Positions 28,943-38,559 of a DNA stretch of 64,000 bases are shown piece by piece; positions within the stretch are counted from its first letter, which is position 1; each line of letters begins with the position of its first letter. Source of the DNA: an uncultured Psychrobacter sp. (GTDB lineage Bacteria; Pseudomonadota; Gammaproteobacteria; Pseudomonadales; Moraxellaceae). The notes under the pieces were generated by a model. The model searched no databases. It saw only the letters and a program-made list of their open reading frames with translations, and was not told the origin of the DNA. The DNA lies in contig CANLXO010000008.1 in NCBI GenBank assembly GCA_947495055.1, forward strand, positions 62,001 through 126,000, in the 5' to 3' direction. Both the position numbers and the translations under genes were made by a program.

Positions 28943-29764
28943 TTAGCGCGATGCTTTTTCGTCAATACCAGATAAGCCAAAGCGGCGTCCTAGCTCAGAG
29001 AGTACAGCCTTGGATTCTATGTCGAACCAAGATAGCCCAATCAAAGTATGAAACCAGACATCAGCCACCTCATATACAAGCTCATTATGCGCTTTATCGT
29101 ATGCTGATGAGTCGAGGCTTTTATCGCAGTGCGCCAAATCTTTGGCAGCGATGATCGCTTCTATCGCTTCTTCCCCAACTTTTTCTAAGATTTTATTTAA
29201 TCCTTTAGCATGCAGACTGGCAACATAAGAGTGCTCTGCGCTTGCACTTTTACGCTCAGCCAAGACCTGATCTAATTGCGTTAAGATGGTGTTTTGTTGC
29301 AAATTAACATCATCTTGATCATTTGCGACAATCGTTTTAGGGTCAGTAGAATGAGCAGACGTTGTACTATAGATAGCAGCGGGATCTTTGATGACTTTGT
29401 CCACGCTTTGCCATTTAGGCTCTGCTCCTGACGTATCTAAACGCTGATAAAAACATGACTCGCGCCCCGTATGACAGGCGATACCACCGATCTGGGTGAC
29501 GCTGAGGACAATGACGTCTGCATCGCAATCTAGGCTAATATCGTGTACGAGCTGCGTATGACCTGAGGTCTCGCCTTTATGCCACAGTTTGGCACGTGAG
29601 CGTGAGTAGTACACAGCCGTTTGTGTTTGCGCCGTCAATTGCAATGCCTCAGAGTTCATCCACGCCATCATCAAAATACGTCCTGAGGTGTGATCTTGAG
29701 CAATCGCAGGAATTAGGCCTGCGCTATTGAAGGTTATGGCGTCAAGCCAAGCAGGTGAGGTCAT
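28943..29764 (-). CDS. hisIE: bifunctional phosphoribosyl-AMP cyclohydrolase / phosphoribosyl-ATP pyrophosphatase
   Basis: Catalyses steps 2 and 3 of histidine biosynthesis. The N-terminal HisI part holds [59 protein letters not shown] and the Cys ligands in [12 protein letters not shown]. The C-terminal HisE part is [44 protein letters not shown] and [20 protein letters not shown]. About 45 polar residues link the two. The 273-residue fusion has no other his genes near it; it precedes tatABC, as in several relatives. Confidence 0.94.
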   Translation of the reverse strand: MTSPAWLDAITFNSAGLIPAIAQDHTSGRILMMAWMNSEALQLTAQTQTAVYYSRSRAKLWHKGETSGHTQLVHDISLDCDADVIVLSVTQIGGIACHTGRESCFYQRLDTSGAEPKWQSVDKVIKDPAAIYSTTSAHSTDPKTIVANDQDDVNLQQNTILTQLDQVLAERKSASAEHSYVASLHAKGLNKILEKVGEEAIEAIIAAKDLAHCDKSLDSSAYDKAHNELVYEVADVWFHTLIGLSWFDIESKAVLSELGRRFGLSGIDEKASR

Positions 29765-29940
29765 AGTCTAAGGTCTTATTATAAACAGCAAAGGGAAGGT
29801 GCTAAATGAGCAAAGGTTTGAATAACGGATACTTATTACATTTATCATTGTCGCTTTAGTATTTTAGAGAAGTTTTACCAAAGTGCAAATGCTAAAGTGT
29901 CAAAGGATAGCGAAGATAAGAGTTGTTATTTATAAGTAGG

Positions 29941-30387
29941 TCAAGATAAGAGGTGCTTTGGTACAAGTGATTGTTTGAGCACATCGTTGATGGTAGTAAG
30001 CTTTTGCAAACGGTAATCATAGTTGACAAAATGCTGGCGAGAATTAGCGATCAAGGAGTTATCAGACATACGAGTCACTCGTATGGCTATACTGCCGCCT
30101 TCATCATCTATTTGCTCAATACCCACTTCAAAAAGTAGAGCTTCACGTACTCGTGCACGGCTAATAATGTGTACTTGCAATTTGTCAACGACCAAGCCTT
30201 GATTGTTTTCGCTGATCTCTTTAATACCTTTGAAATGCAAAAACTGTTCTCTAGCTTCCACCATCAACGCGGTTAAAGACTCAAGAGTCAGATATTGATT
30301 TGTATTGACCTCAATAGCTCGCACATGTAGCAAGGTTTCAAAAACGAATACTCTGCTATCAAATATCAGCGGTTGGCTTGACACCAT
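29941..30387 (-). CDS. hotdog-fold thioesterase (4HBT-like)
   Basis: A 148-residue protein resembling 4-hydroxybenzoyl-CoA-type thioesterases. The signature region is VRAIEVNTNQYLTLESLTALMVEAREQFLHFKG, where the canonical Asp after the first strand is replaced by Asn, and the Glu of EAREQFL lies on the central helix. The strands VVDKLQVHIISRARVREALLFEVGIEQ and SIAIRVTRMSDNSLIANSRQHFVNYD complete the fold. The substrate is unknown. GGAGAAA immediately precedes the ATG. It is divergent from rpmI. Confidence 0.75.
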   Translation of the reverse strand: MVSSQPLIFDSRVFVFETLLHVRAIEVNTNQYLTLESLTALMVEAREQFLHFKGIKEISENNQGLVVDKLQVHIISRARVREALLFEVGIEQIDDEGGSIAIRVTRMSDNSLIANSRQHFVNYDYRLQKLTTINDVLKQSLVPKHLLS

Positions 30388-30657
30388 TTTCTCCTAAGTA
30401 TGGTTTGAGGTAGGTACTTTTATAAACGGGTACTTATATACAAGCATTTATATAAACAAGGTAGATTTAGTTGCTATTGTAGATACTAAAAAACGATGCT
30501 TAAAAAAACAATAATAAGTACAAGCGTATCGTTTTTAATGATAAAAAATTAAGTATACCTGATACAAAGTTTGCACGATGATTAAATATGAATAAAACCT
30601 TAGATTTATCTTGAATTAATCACTCTATACTCTTTCGTTATGACTCTCAAAATTTCT

Positions 30658-30687
30658 TTGGCAAAACAGCGTACTATCTGCTAAAAT
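30658..30687 (+). promoter_or_regulatory. promoter of rpmI-rplT
   Basis: TTGGCA (30658-30663), 18-base spacer, then TG-C-TAAAAT (-10 at 30682-30687), an extended -10 form. It is about 110 bases before the rpmI start. Confidence 0.6.
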
Positions 30688-30719
30688 AGCGCCTCCCACC
30701 TCGAGGCAAATAGCAGTTT

Positions 30720-30741
30720 AGTGATTATGAATATAATCACT
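30720..30741 (+). promoter_or_regulatory. leader hairpin before rpmI
   Basis: AGTGATTAT (30720-30728) pairs perfectly with ATAATCACT (30733-30741) around a 4-base loop, in the 5' untranslated region. It may be part of an L20-type autoregulatory leader, but no pseudoknot could be verified. Confidence 0.4.
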
Positions 30742-30798
30742 GGGCATTACTCACTATTTGACGACCAGGTTCTAACACAGAAAAAGAGGCACATCATC

Positions 30799-30996
30799 AT
30801 GAAAGTTAAGATGAAAACCAGAAGCGGTGCAGCAAAACGCTTCAAAAAAACAGCGAACGGCTTTAAGCGTAAGCAAGCCTTCAAAAGCCATATCTTGACC
30901 AAGAAATCACCTAAGCGTATTCGCCAGTTACGTGGTCTTAAGTTGGTAAGCAAATCTGACGAAGCAGCAGTTCGTCGTATGTGCCCCTACATCTAA
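30799..30996 (+). CDS. rpmI: 50S ribosomal protein bL35
   Basis: The 65-residue product [50 protein letters not shown] is typical L35. I chose the ATG at 30799; an in-frame ATG 78 bases upstream would add residues not found in the family and run through the leader hairpin. It is followed by rplT after 55 bases. infC is not upstream here. Confidence 0.97.
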   Translation: MKVKMKTRSGAAKRFKKTANGFKRKQAFKSHILTKKSPKRIRQLRGLKLVSKSDEAAVRRMCPYI

Positions 30997-31051
30997 TAGA
31001 TCTTTGTAACTCGATACAGCTTATTTTATCTTAAAATTCTTGGAGTAATTT

Positions 31052-31408
31052 ATGGCCCGTGTAAAACGTGGTGTACAGGCAAATCGCCGTCACAAAAAAA
31101 TCTTAAAGCGTGCAAAAGGCTACTACGGTGCCCGTTCACGTGTTTATCGCGTAGCGGTACAGGCAGTGACCAAAGCAGGTCAATATGCTTATCGTGACCG
31201 TCGCAACAAAAAACGCTCTTTCCGTCGTCTTTGGATTGCCCGTATCAATGCTGGTGCACGCTTAAACGGTTTAAGCTATAGCCGCTTTATCAATGGCATG
31301 AAAAAAGCCAACATCGCAATCGATCGTCGCGTTTTAGCTGACATCGCTATGCATGATGCTGCGACTTTTACAGCCTTGGTCGAAAAAGCAAAAGCGGAAC
31401 TAGCATAA
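31052..31408 (+). CDS. rplT: 50S ribosomal protein bL20
   Basis: L20 is essential for early 50S assembly and often represses its own operon by binding the mRNA leader. The 118 residues follow the family throughout: [76 protein letters not shown] precedes the ATG. It ends at an intrinsic terminator that separates it from pheST. Confidence 0.98.
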   Translation: MARVKRGVQANRRHKKILKRAKGYYGARSRVYRVAVQAVTKAGQYAYRDRRNKKRSFRRLWIARINAGARLNGLSYSRFINGMKKANIAIDRRVLADIAMHDAATFTALVEKAKAELA

Positions 31409-31475
31409 CTATTAGTCTGTCTTTAGAGGCTTATATGCTAAGCATCTGTTAGATAAGAGTAATATGCGTTATTAA

Positions 31476-31507
31476 TAAAAGCTACCGCTGGTCGGTGGCT
31501 TTTTTTA
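31476..31507 (+). terminator. terminator after rplT
   Basis: AAAGCTACC pairs with GGTGGCTTT (one G-U) around a 7-base loop, followed by a T run. Confidence 0.85.
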
Positions 31508-31534
31508 TATCAGATCATCTACTGGGGTAGAGCG

Positions 31535-31563
31535 TTTGCAAAATTTGCTCAAACCCCTACAAT
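31535..31563 (+). promoter_or_regulatory. putative pheS promoter
   Basis: TTTGCA (31535-31540), a 17-base spacer and TACAAT (31558-31563), 44 bases before pheS. The short leader leaves no room for a pheM-like attenuator. Confidence 0.4.
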
Positions 31564-31589
31564 GACTTACCACTAATCATTTGTCTTAA

Positions 31590-32663
<1,074 letters not shown>

Positions 32664-32757
32664 TGTTGATATGACAGGTGCTCCTTGTTTATAAAACAAG
32701 GTAATGTGCCAACCTTTAATTCAAAATCTTTATTATAAATTGCAATCCGAGATATTT

Positions 32758-35184
32758 ATGAAAATTAGCGAACAGTGGCTACGTCAGTGGGTAAACCCCA
32801 ACAATAGCAGTGAGCAATTGGCCGAACAACTCACTATGGCAGGGCTTGAGATTGATGATCGTTTTGCGGTTGCCCGTGCCTTTTCAGGCGTTGTCGTTGG
32901 CGAAGTTATTAGTATCCGTCCACATCCTGATGCCGATAAATTGCATGTCACGCAGGTCAATATTGGCGGTGCTAAGCCGCTACAGATCGTCTGCGGTGCG
33001 CCCAATGTCACTGTCGGTATGAAAGCGCCTGTCGCAATCGTTGGTGCCATACTGCCAAACGATGACGCCAGTAATGGTAAAGCAGGCTTTAAAATTAAAA
33101 ATGGCAACCTACGTGGTGTCGATTCTAACGGTATGCTATGCGGTGCCTCTGAGATTGATTTGGTTGACGATATTGACGGTTTGCTTGAGCTACCAGCTGA
33201 TGCGCCAGTCGGTACGGATGTCCGTGAATACTTAGGTTTAGACAATCAAATCTTCGATATCTCTATCACGCCAAACCGCGGTGATTGCTTTAGCGTACGT
33301 GGTATTGCACGCGAGATATCAGTCATTAATGATTTGCCTATGCAGCAGCCAGAGATTCCTGCCAACAGCGCATTGACGGATAACGATACTGATCATACTA
33401 CGCCAGCCGTAACGGTGAGCGCAGTTGAGGCGTGCCCACGCTATCTCTTACAATCAATTAGTAACATTGATCGTAGCATCGATACACCGAAATGGATGGC
33501 TGATGCGCTCGTACAGTCGGGATTACGCTCGCATAACTTCTTGGTTGATGTGACCAATTATGTATTGATGGAACTTGGTCAACCGCTACATGCGTTTGAT
33601 GCTGATAAGATAGAAGGCGATATTGTGGTACGTTTAGCACAGCCACAAGAGACGATTACCTTACTCAATGAACAAACCATTACTTTAACCGGTGATGAGC
33701 TGCTTATTGCGGATAATAAAGGCGCGCTTGCACTCGCGGGTATCATGGGCGGTCAGCGTAGCAGTGTCACTGATAGCACCACCAATATTGTCCTAGAAAG
33801 TGCCTTTTTTAATCCATTAGCTATCGCTGCACGCGCGCGCCGTTTTGGTTTGCATACCGATGCCTCACAACGCTTTGAGCGCGGTGTCGATTTTGAATTG
33901 CCAGCGCTTGCTTTGGCACGTGCTACTGATTTGATTACCAGTGTCACAGGCTCTCAAGCAGGACACATCGTAAAAGCAGAAAGTAGCGACAACCTGCCAG
34001 TACGTGCGCCCATCTCTTTGCCAATTACTAAAGTTCGTGATGTCATCGGTATTGAGATTGAGCCTGCGGTCATGGTGCGTATCTTGACCCAATTAGGGTT
34101 TGAGGTAGAGCAGCAAGCAGATGCTCTAATCTGCACGCCGCCCTCGTATCGTTTTGATATGAGTATCCGCGAGGATTTAATCGAAGAGATCGCTCGTATC
34201 TATGGTTATGATAATATTCCAAGCGTCTTGCCGCACTTACAAGTGAGTATGGATTATGACGATACCGCAGATCTTACGCATGAGATGAAGCTGGCACTCG
34301 TTAATAATGGCTACATGGAAGCGATTAGCTTTAGCTTTAGTGATGCAAAATTAGAAGCGGTGCTTGATGATGAAGCATTAGGAGAAGTGTTGGCTCTTGC
34401 TAACCCGATCTCTAGCGACTTAGCCGTCATGCGCCGTACTTTGCTGTCAAGCTTATTACCTTGTGTGCAATATAATCTCAATCGTCAGCAGCCACGTGTA
34501 CGTTTTTTTGAGACGGGTTTAAGTTTTGTCGGTCAAAGTGTTAGCGATTTGGTTCAAACGCCAAGTATTGCCTTGGTGGCTGTAGGTGATGTTTGGGATG
34601 AGCAAGCGTATCAAAACCGTGCTTTAGACTTTTATGATATCAAATACGATATTGAGCAGTTATTGCCAGCGCAAATTGACAGAGCGCGCATTCGCTATGA
34701 GCGCAGTCAGCTATCCTTTTTGCATCCAGGACAAAGCGCTAAGCTGTATATCGATGATAAATACATCGGCTGGATAGGCCAGATACATCCCAATACCGCA
34801 AAGCAGCTAGATCTACCTGCGACTTGGGTCGCGCAATTGTCACTAGCACCGTTATTGACACTTGCTCGGGAGCAACATGCCATTGATACCCCTAGCAAAT
34901 TTCCGCAGGTACGACGCGATATCGCTATTTTGGTAGATAGCGATATCAGTTTACAAACACTAGAGTCAACGATACGCGCCGCTGCAGGTGAGCTATTGAG
35001 TGATATGTGGCTGTTTGATGTCTATCAAGGCGACAAAGTACCAGCAAATCAGCGCTCACTCGCTTTTGCTTTAATATGGCAAGATAGCATGCAAACGTTA
35101 TCTGATGAGGACGTAAAAACGACGACTGACAAAGTTGTGCAAGCGCTCACTGAGCAGCACGCTGTCCAGCTACGCGATAGTTAA
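32758..35184 (+). CDS. pheT: phenylalanine-tRNA ligase beta subunit
   Basis: Beta chain with tRNA binding and editing functions. The ATG at 32758 (MKISEQWLRQWVNPNNSSEQLAEQLTMAGLE) is the family start; an in-frame ATG 54 bases upstream lacks support. The 808 residues include the EMAP-like tRNA-binding domain (VVGEVISIRPHPDADKLHVTQV), the B3/B4 editing domain (DITPNRGDC form, SITPNRGDCFSVRGIARE), the B5 domain and the C-terminal FDX-ACB domain (SKFPQVRRDIAILVDSDISLQTLE). Co-transcribed with pheS. Confidence 0.97.
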   Translation: MKISEQWLRQWVNPNNSSEQLAEQLTMAGLEIDDRFAVARAFSGVVVGEVISIRPHPDADKLHVTQVNIGGAKPLQIVCGAPNVTVGMKAPVAIVGAILPNDDASNGKAGFKIKNGNLRGVDSNGMLCGASEIDLVDDIDGLLELPADAPVGTDVREYLGLDNQIFDISITPNRGDCFSVRGIAREISVINDLPMQQPEIPANSALTDNDTDHTTPAVTVSAVEACPRYLLQSISNIDRSIDTPKWMADALVQSGLRSHNFLVDVTNYVLMELGQPLHAFDADKIEGDIVVRLAQPQETITLLNEQTITLTGDELLIADNKGALALAGIMGGQRSSVTDSTTNIVLESAFFNPLAIAARARRFGLHTDASQRFERGVDFELPALALARATDLITSVTGSQAGHIVKAESSDNLPVRAPISLPITKVRDVIGIEIEPAVMVRILTQLGFEVEQQADALICTPPSYRFDMSIREDLIEEIARIYGYDNIPSVLPHLQVSMDYDDTADLTHEMKLALVNNGYMEAISFSFSDAKLEAVLDDEALGEVLALANPISSDLAVMRRTLLSSLLPCVQYNLNRQQPRVRFFETGLSFVGQSVSDLVQTPSIALVAVGDVWDEQAYQNRALDFYDIKYDIEQLLPAQIDRARIRYERSQLSFLHPGQSAKLYIDDKYIGWIGQIHPNTAKQLDLPATWVAQLSLAPLLTLAREQHAIDTPSKFPQVRRDIAILVDSDISLQTLESTIRAAAGELLSDMWLFDVYQGDKVPANQRSLAFALIWQDSMQTLSDEDVKTTTDKVVQALTEQHAVQLRDS

Positions 35185-35234
35185 GTGTCAATTATAAGTT
35201 TTTAATCAGCAAATATAGCTAACTATTTATTAAT

Positions 35235-35274
35235 AAAGGATTTTATTAAAAAGGCAACAAAAATCCTTTATAAT
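35235..35274 (+). promoter_or_regulatory. ihfA promoter overlapped by an inverted repeat
   Basis: TTAAAA (35246-35251), 17 bases, TATAAT (35269-35274). The perfect 10-bp inverted repeat AAAGGATTTT (35235-35244) with AAAATCCTTT (35260-35269) brackets the -35 and touches the -10. It could be an operator or a weak pheT 3' hairpin. Confidence 0.5.
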
Positions 35275-35331
35275 AGTAGGTAATAGACAATATTTTGACC
35301 ACCCCATTAGCGCTAACATAGGAGCTATATT

Positions 35332-35634
35332 GTGAGTACCCTGACAAAATCTGACATGATTGAGCATTTGATGAGTCATATGAACCTAACACGTCAAGAA
35401 GGGCGCTGCTTAGTAGAGAATTTCTTTGATGAGCTGGCTGACAACTTAATTGAGGGACGTGAAGTCAAGCTCTCAGGCTTTGGCAATTTTGAGTTAAAAG
35501 ACAAAAACAGTCGACCAGGGCGCAATCCTAAGACAGGAGAGCCTGTTGCTGTCTCAGCCCGCCGAGTAGTTACCTTTAAGACAGGGCAAAAATTTCGTCA
35601 AAAAGTCGATGAGCACTTATTTGACGTTCAATAA
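35332..35634 (+). CDS. ihfA: integration host factor alpha subunit
   Basis: Architectural DNA-bending protein that pairs with IhfB. The 100 residues start at a GTG (MSTLTKSDMIEHLMSHMNLTRQEGRCLVENFFDELADNLIEG) with GGAGCTATA upstream; a TTG two bases earlier is out of frame. The DNA-intercalating arm is present as GFGNFELKDKNSRPGRNPKTGEPVAVSARRVVTFKTGQKFR. It follows pheT, the order seen in E. coli, but has its own promoter here. Confidence 0.97.
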   Translation: MSTLTKSDMIEHLMSHMNLTRQEGRCLVENFFDELADNLIEGREVKLSGFGNFELKDKNSRPGRNPKTGEPVAVSARRVVTFKTGQKFRQKVDEHLFDVQ

Positions 35635-36038
35635 TCTGTAAGCGTTATTACTTTTTAATCAATGCCTTAGATATGTATTTATACGACTAGAAATACATTA
35701 CAGCGAACTGACTGTCACTCAATGATACTTTTTGTTCCTTCAAAATTAGCCCACGCTAAATCATTAGTGTGGGCTTTTTTGCGATTTTTGATCGCAATAA
35801 AGTGAGTTATTGAAACGAGAAATGTTTTTGTAATTTACAAAACTTATGTAGAACCTTTTATCTGTCTTTTATTCACTAATATTGATATCATTGAAAAGAC
35901 CATTACTGTTAAAAGTAATACTTTAAATAAAAATAAAGTGATAATTGGCATGTTTTATGCTTGATAGTTTATAGTTTGGTTTCGACAGTGTTTTGACGCA
36001 AATACGCTACTCTTATATTAGTATTGGATATAAAAAAA
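35635..36038. other. intergenic region after ihfA
   Basis: About 400 AT-rich bases without a supported gene. They hold the ihfA terminator at 35745-35781, then an AT-rich stretch that presumably carries the promoter of the unknown-BLUF-BLUF operon. I could not choose a convincing -35/-10 pair. Confidence 0.5.
35745..35781 (+). terminator. terminator after ihfA
   Basis: AGCCCACGCTA pairs with TAGTGTGGGCT (one G-U) around a 6-base loop, followed by TTTTTT. Confidence 0.9.
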
Positions 36039-36644
36039 ATGGAATATGATGATGTTTTTCAAAAAAGTGAAATAGGTCGCGATGAAATCAAAAATCATAG
36101 CATAGGGGTATTGCCGCGAGAGGCTAGAACTTTGCTGATTATGATTGATGGCAAAAGAACCTATCAAAACTACTTAGATACTTTAGATCAAAGCAAAATG
36201 TTTGCAAGTTTTGGCGGCGTAACCCCATTATTTGAGCTACTTTTGGAGTTTGATTGTATCGAAGTTGCTGGCGCCGCAAAAAATGCAGCGTCTACTGGCG
36301 TACAAGAAGTCTCAAGACCTTCTCCTATTGCTAGACCAAATATACAAAATAGCGAAGCTGAGTTTGAGCGAACGTTTAATACTCAAAATTCAGATGATCT
36401 GACCGCTATAGGCAATGCGCCTAAGCCTAAAGCGTTAGATGCCAATTATGATATGTTGAAATCAGATTTAGCTACCTATATCGAAAAAAACGCGCCGCCA
36501 CAAGAAGCTTGGGGTTATCTGTTGAATTTAGAGCAATGCGATGATACCGCGCAATTGATGGCTTTAGCTCAAGAAATCAAGAGTTCAAGTAGTGAAAAAT
36601 TAGCACGAGGTATGGATGATTTTATCAAAAAAATGAGACGCTAA
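36039..36644 (+). CDS. protein of unknown function upstream of BLUF genes
   Basis: I do not recognise this 201-residue soluble protein. The ATG at 36039 has GGAT nine bases upstream; a TTG at 36024 is the alternative. The N-terminal 75 residues (GVLPREARTLLIMIDGKRTYQNYLDTL, FGGVTPLFELLLEFDCIEV) look like a small helical, winged-helix-like domain of the kind seen in proteins near bacterial signalling genes. A low-complexity linker follows (about 80-135), then a helical C-terminal domain ending DDFIKKMRR. It lies 93 bases before the first BLUF gene on the same strand, so it is a candidate partner or output of the light sensors; that is an inference. Confidence 0.7.
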   Translation: MEYDDVFQKSEIGRDEIKNHSIGVLPREARTLLIMIDGKRTYQNYLDTLDQSKMFASFGGVTPLFELLLEFDCIEVAGAAKNAASTGVQEVSRPSPIARPNIQNSEAEFERTFNTQNSDDLTAIGNAPKPKALDANYDMLKSDLATYIEKNAPPQEAWGYLLNLEQCDDTAQLMALAQEIKSSSSEKLARGMDDFIKKMRR

Positions 36645-36737
36645 TTATTAGGCAAAAGTCCTGGCATATAAATTGCAGTTATGTGTGACGCTGCTGTAAC
36701 ACCCAAACAAATATGATCGAATGAACTGGAGTACTTT

Positions 36738-37262
36738 ATGGAATTGGCTGAGCTTTCACAAGCGCAAAACGCACAAAGGCTACACGGTGAGCACATTATT
36801 TTGCGCCTCACTTATATTAGTCGCTACAACAATCATAACGAAAATGGTGAGGTGACGCGTATTTTAGCGCAAGCACAGCAGAATAATGAGCGCAATGGTA
36901 TTACGGGCGCATTGGTTTTTAATCACAATTATTTTTTGCAAAGTATTGAAGGCTCAAGACCCGTTATTAATGAATTATTAAGAAAATTGGTCAAAGATGA
37001 TCGTCATTTTTCGTTGCAGATCATTGAATGCTCCGAGGTTGAACAACGACGCTGGAATAAGTGGTCGATGAAATACCTCATTCCAAGTGATGAAAATAAA
37101 AGCTTGGCGCTCAAATATTCTACAGGAACGCAGTTTAATCCGTATCTGATGAGCACTAATCAAATTATGCTATTGATCGATACATTATCAGCACTTGATG
37201 AACAAGAACAAGAGGCGCTAAATGCACCGAAAAAGAAAAAATCTTGGTTCTCAATCAGCTAA
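36738..37262 (+). CDS. BLUF-domain blue-light photoreceptor 1
   Basis: A 174-residue BLUF (sensor of blue light using FAD) protein. Spacing matches the PixD pattern exactly: Tyr26 (LTYISR), Asn49-Asn50 (QNNERNGITG), Gln68 (FLQSIEG), Trp109 and Met111 (WNKWSM). These are the FAD-hydrogen-bonding residues needed for the photocycle. An 18-residue N-terminal extension and a basic tail ending PKKKKSWFSIS flank the domain. No output domain is fused, so it must signal through a partner. GGAGTACTTT precedes the ATG. Confidence 0.93.
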   Translation: MELAELSQAQNAQRLHGEHIILRLTYISRYNNHNENGEVTRILAQAQQNNERNGITGALVFNHNYFLQSIEGSRPVINELLRKLVKDDRHFSLQIIECSEVEQRRWNKWSMKYLIPSDENKSLALKYSTGTQFNPYLMSTNQIMLLIDTLSALDEQEQEALNAPKKKKSWFSIS

Positions 37263-37293
37263 CTAAATTTTATAATCTATAAGAGGACAACCC

Positions 37294-37731
37294 ATGGCTC
37301 AATCTACTTCAGATGCTCATATTCTGGTGAGCATGACTTATGCTAGCCGCGCAAATCCTGATGTCTCAGCTCAAGACTTCAACGAGATATTGCAGCAAGC
37401 ACAGCAAAATAATGCTGCTAATGGTATCACTGGTATGCTTATCTTTAATAAGAATTACTTTTTGCAGACTATTGAGGGACCAAGAGCGCAGATCAATCGG
37501 TTGCTGTATAGTTTGATGGCAGATCAACGCCACCATGATTTGCAAGTTCTTGAAACTCATGAGCTCAAACATAGAGAGTGGGCCCAGTGGTCAATGAACT
37601 ATGCATCACCTACGCAAGACAATGCTGCTATTTATCTCAAGTACTCAACGACTATAGATTTTAATCCGTATCTTTTGAGTGCAGAGGCTGCAAGTGATCT
37701 AATGCGTGATCTTAATGCGCAAAAAGTTTAA
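37294..37731 (+). CDS. BLUF-domain blue-light photoreceptor 2
   Basis: Second BLUF protein, 145 residues, 31 bases after the first. Key residues are Tyr16 (MTYASR), Asn39-Asn40 (QNNAANGITG), Gln58 (FLQTIEG), Trp99 and Met101 (WAQWSM). It resembles its neighbour along the whole domain (both have NKNYFLQ/NHNYFLQ and end the domain with LKYST...FNPYL), so the pair looks like a tandem duplication that has diverged. No fused output domain. GAGGACAACCC precedes the ATG, and a terminator follows. Confidence 0.93.
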   Translation: MAQSTSDAHILVSMTYASRANPDVSAQDFNEILQQAQQNNAANGITGMLIFNKNYFLQTIEGPRAQINRLLYSLMADQRHHDLQVLETHELKHREWAQWSMNYASPTQDNAAIYLKYSTTIDFNPYLLSAEAASDLMRDLNAQKV

Positions 37732-37745
37732 AAATATTCAGACAT

Positions 37746-37775
37746 AAAAAAAGAGAGCTTTCGCTCTCTTTTTTT
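37746..37775. terminator. bidirectional terminator after the BLUF genes
   Basis: A 13-bp stem (seven A then GAGAGC, with GCTCTC then seven T) around loop TTTC. It is shared with the convergent lipoprotein gene. Confidence 0.92.
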
Positions 37776-37810
37776 GTAGTTATCATTGCAACAATTAGCA
37801 ATAACGACTA

Positions 37811-38161
37811 TTACTCAACAACAACAACTTCGTCAGAAGCAGCAACGGCTGGATCAGTTTCGCTAGCGACGTCCATGCTAGTAGTCGTACCGTCTACAGG
37901 TACTTCAGCATCCATCTCGTTAGTAGCAGTAGCAGCTTGAGCTTCAGCGATGTCAGCTTCAGCAGCGACAACAGCAGCTTCAGCATCAGCAGGTACAACT
38001 TCGCCGTCAGCAGCAGCTTCGTTTAGCTCTTCTTGAGCGTCTTGTACTTCTTCTTGTGCGTCAGATAAATCTTCAGCAGCGTTTTCAGTATTGCTATCAC
38101 AAGCAGTTAAGCCCATAGCAGCAGTCATAACACCAGCAAGTGCAAGTAATTTAAGGTTCAT
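37811..38161 (-). CDS. acidic alanine-rich lipoprotein, function unknown
   Basis: A 116-residue predicted lipoprotein. The signal peptide MNLKLLALAGVMTAAMGLTAC ends in the lipobox LTAC, so Cys21 would be lipidated. The mature part is dominated by Ala, Glu, Asp and Val, first as a helical heptad-like stretch (EDLSDAQEEVQDAQEELNEAA) and later as low complexity. There is no catalytic motif. A palindromic site lies 46-76 bases upstream. Confidence 0.75.
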   Translation of the reverse strand: MNLKLLALAGVMTAAMGLTACDSNTENAAEDLSDAQEEVQDAQEELNEAAADGEVVPADAEAAVVAAEADIAEAQAATATNEMDAEVPVDGTTTSMDVASETDPAVAASDEVVVVE

Positions 38162-38559
38162 AGGGTATTCTCCAGAAAAATGAAATGTTTAATAGCAACA
38201 ATAAAAAGTTGAATATTCGAAATATCGAATATCAACTACTCTTAGTTGCAGCTACTCAGCTTTCACGCATTCTATATCTTTTCTATCTAAATAGGAATAG
38301 GCTTTACAATTAAGTAACAATAAAATAAGTGGTAATATTTGCTACTTACTGCCTATACTATTAAAGGCTTATCGGCTCATATTAAGCAAGTGAGTTTCTA
38401 CGAAAGTGAAATAATATATTGATTTGATTTATTGTATGATCTACTACTATTAACCTCTTCACTATAAGTATAAAAAACATCAAATAATAATACCAGCGAC
38501 TGTAGTATAAAGAGTTATCAATTGACAGTTGCCCCTATCTTTTATTTAAGGACACAATT
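38162..38559. other. divergent intergenic region lipoprotein / YpfJ-like gene
   Basis: About 400 AT-rich bases with no supported gene. They contain the near-perfect palindrome at 38207-38237 (separate entry). A TTGACA at 38522 is too close to the downstream start codon to be a useful -35. Confidence 0.5.
38207..38237. promoter_or_regulatory. palindromic site upstream of the acidic lipoprotein gene
   Basis: AGTTGAATATTCGA (38207-38220) and TCGAATATCAACT (38225-38237) are inverted copies with a single-base difference in length, around AATA. Its size and symmetry fit a repressor operator or a 5' leader hairpin. Confidence 0.45.

Larger units (their letters stand above)
30388..30798. other. divergent region and rpmI leader
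   Basis: 410 bases without a supported gene. They contain the rpmI promoter and an approximately 105-base leader holding the hairpin at 30720-30741. A further possible stem, GCCTC with GAGGC, lies around 30691-30707. infC, which normally precedes rpmI, is absent. Confidence 0.6.

Noticed and set aside
30721..30798. Longer start for rpmI
   Set aside because: The added residues are not part of L35, and the region forms a leader hairpin.
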